Assembly: GCA_023614405.1 (NCBI GenBank)
Contig: CM042685.1
Span: 238,803,661 to 238,867,660 of the forward strand
Length of the DNA stretch: 64,000 nucleotides
Direction of reading: 5' to 3'
Source of the DNA: Avena insularis
Taxonomy: Eukaryota; Streptophyta; Magnoliopsida; Poales; Poaceae
Shown: one piece after another, positions 62,073 through 64,000 of the stretch
How positions within the stretch are numbered: the first letter of the stretch is position 1
Layout of the letters: the number at the start of each line of letters is the position of its first letter
The notes under the pieces: generated by a model
Databases searched by the model: none
Told to the model about the DNA's origin: nothing
The model's input: the letters and a program-made list of their open reading frames with translations, nothing else
Translations under genes and position numbers: made by a program

Positions 62073-64000
62073 GTCTCCCATTTGCACTAGAGTCAATCTT
62101 CCGACATCACATATCTAAGCATCTAATGCCCATGGCTCTCAGGTGCGCCTCATGCTTTGGCTGGGGTAACGGCTTTGTCAACGGATTCGCAATATTTGCA
62201 TCCGTGTGTACCTTGCATAACTTGATATCACCTTGATCCACGAACTAGCGAATCAGATGGTACCGCATGAGTATGTGCTTGTTCTTCTGGTGTTGTCTAG
62301 GTTCCTTGGCTTGTGCAATAGCACCATTGTTGTCACAATACACGTCCAACGGATTGGATGAGCCCTAAACTACACCAAGATCCATGAGGAAATTCCTCAT
62401 CTAAACAGACTCCTTTGCTGCCTCTGAGGCGGCAATATACTTAGCCTCTGTTGTAGATGCAGACACAGTCTCTTGCTTGGAACTCTTCCAGCTCACAGCA
62501 CCTCTGTTTATAATAAACACGTATTCAGATTGCAAACGAGAATCATCAGAGTCGGTAAGATAACTCGCATACGTGTAACCCTTTACACTAAGTTCATCTT
62601 CACCACCATAAACCAAAAAACATATCCTTAGTCCTTCTCAAGTACTTTAGGATATTTTTAGCCGCTGTCTAGTGGATCTCCCCAGGATCAGCCTGGTATC
62701 TTCTCACAACACTTAGAGCATATGAAACATCTGTCCTAGTACAAATCATGGCATACATGATGGATCCGACTGCAGAAGCATACGGAATCGCACTCATCCG
62801 ACTTCGCTCATCAGTTGTCGAAGGCCACTGAGTCTTGCTAAGTTTTACACCATGGGACATCGGTAAGAACCCCTTCTTAGACGATTCCATGTTGAACTTC
62901 TTCAACACTTTGTCCAAATAAGTACTCTGACTCAATCCAATGAGCCTTCTTGATCTATCTCTATAGATCTGGATTCCAAGAATATATGTTGCCTCACCCA
63001 AGTATTTCATTGAGAAACTCCTTTCCAATGATTCCTTGGTTTCTTGCAATATCTGGACATCATTTCCAATCAATAATATGTCATCCACATATAAGATTAG
63101 AAAGTTTACTTTGTTCCCACTAAACTTCTTGTATAAACAAGAATCATGATCACTCTTGATGAAGCCAAACGATTTGACTACCTCATCAAAGCGAATATTC
63201 CAACTCCGAGATGCTTGCTTCAACCCATAAATGGATTTCTGAAGTTTGCACACCTTGTCAGCATTATCCGGATCGACAAAACCCTCGGGCTGTATCATAT
63301 ACACGTCCTCGGTTAAATTTCCGTTAAGGAAAGCCGTTTTGACATCCATCTGCCATATCTCATAGTCGAAATAGGCTGCTATAGCTAACATGATCTGAAC
63401 TGATTTAAGCATCTCTACGGGCGAGAAAGTCTCGTCGTAATCAACTCCTTGAACTTGTCGGAACCCCTTCACGACAAGGCGTGCTTTATAGACGGAAAGA
63501 TTTCCATCCATATCAGTTTTCTTCTTAAAGACCCATTTGCACTCGACGGGTCTTGCACCGTCTGGCAGATCAACCAAGTTCCAAACTTGATTTTCATCCA
63601 TGGACTTTGACTCGGATCTCATGGCTCCAAGCCATGACTCGGAATCAGATCCCACCATCGCTTCCGAATAATTTGCCGGCTCATCACTGTCTAACAGTAA
63701 CACATCACGAACACTTCGTAATCTTGCCGATCTTCGTAGTGTAAAATTGCCGCTCAGCTGCCACGACCGGCTCAACCTCCAAGGTTTTTGCCGATTTGCT
63801 TCTAGCCGGTTCCTCTCGAATTTCTTCGAGCTGCACCGTGCTCCCACTTACTCCTCGACTGAGAAACTCTTTCTCAAGGAAGACACTGTTCTGAGCGACA
63901 AACACTTTGCCCTCTTCTCGGTCGTAGAAGTAGTAACCCAAGGTTTCCCTCGGATACCCCATGAAAATACACTTATCCGACTTGGCCGTAAGCTTGTCCG
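62073..64000 (-). pseudogene. pol: Copia pol (RT and RNase H) of the outer Copia element, cut by window end
   Basis: On the minus strand the frame from the window end (GYPRETLGYYFYDREEGKVF) is the region between integrase and RT, to about 63705. It shifts frame near 63740. A complete RT follows (about 63720-62669) with LYVDDILLIGND and LGIQIYRD. RNase H begins at 62616 after a frameshift in an A-rich run near 62620 and ends in a stop by 62401. It is related to, but distinct from, the BARE-like RT. The 5' LTR and gag are beyond the window. Confidence 0.9.

Overview
The window is nuclear DNA of a large-genome pooid grass (Triticeae or a close relative such as oat or ryegrass; I cannot decide which). 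The evidence is Angela/BARE-type Copia retrotransposons with termini such as TGTTGGAGATATGCCC, Tekay/Del-like chromoviral Gypsy elements with very long LTRs, and plant genes with GT-AG introns. I see no prokaryotic genes, CRISPR arrays, rRNA or tRNA genes.

Region 1 (1-16981) is one long Gypsy chromovirus: a 5' LTR cut by the window start, a tRNA-Met primer site, a pre-gag ORF, gag, pol with a chromodomain-like end, a polypurine tract and a 3951-bp 3' LTR. A 4845-bp element (2812-7656), probably a solo LTR, split the pre-gag ORF and left a perfect 5-bp target duplication. All open frames carry stops or frameshifts.

Region 2 (about 17000-34960) is a gene island. It holds cytosolic leucyl-tRNA synthetase (minus strand, 1095 aa, uninterrupted coding exon); 8-amino-7-oxononanoate (KAPA) synthase of biotin synthesis (plus strand, 11 coding exons, 459 aa, ending in the peroxisomal signal SKL); and a 300-aa RRM-like protein (minus strand, 2 exons). 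The first two are divergent and probably share a short promoter with three TGGGCC boxes and a G-box. A 3 x 194-bp tandem repeat with a TATA-like motif lies further right.

Region 3 (34961-64000) is a deep nest of retrotransposons. A Gypsy LTR fragment holds a third copy of the region-1 LTR. That copy holds a degenerate Angela-like Copia element (38090-46837, TSD ACTTG) and another LTR-like repeat (47931-49085). The latter holds a minus-strand Gypsy (49086-52062), which holds a minus-strand Copia (52063 to beyond the window). That Copia's LTR holds a BARE-like Copia (52478-61113, TSD TCCGA).

The most unusual signals are these: exon-like segments inside the long Gypsy LTR that keep length, splice-site position and phase in three copies; start codons of both the pre-gag ORF and gag placed directly after splice-acceptor-like YAG; and a Copia element with clear LTRs and a recognisable leader but a wrecked coding region, as expected of a non-autonomous parasite. 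Gene models and boundaries were worked out by eye; no alignment, divergence value or database search was computed.
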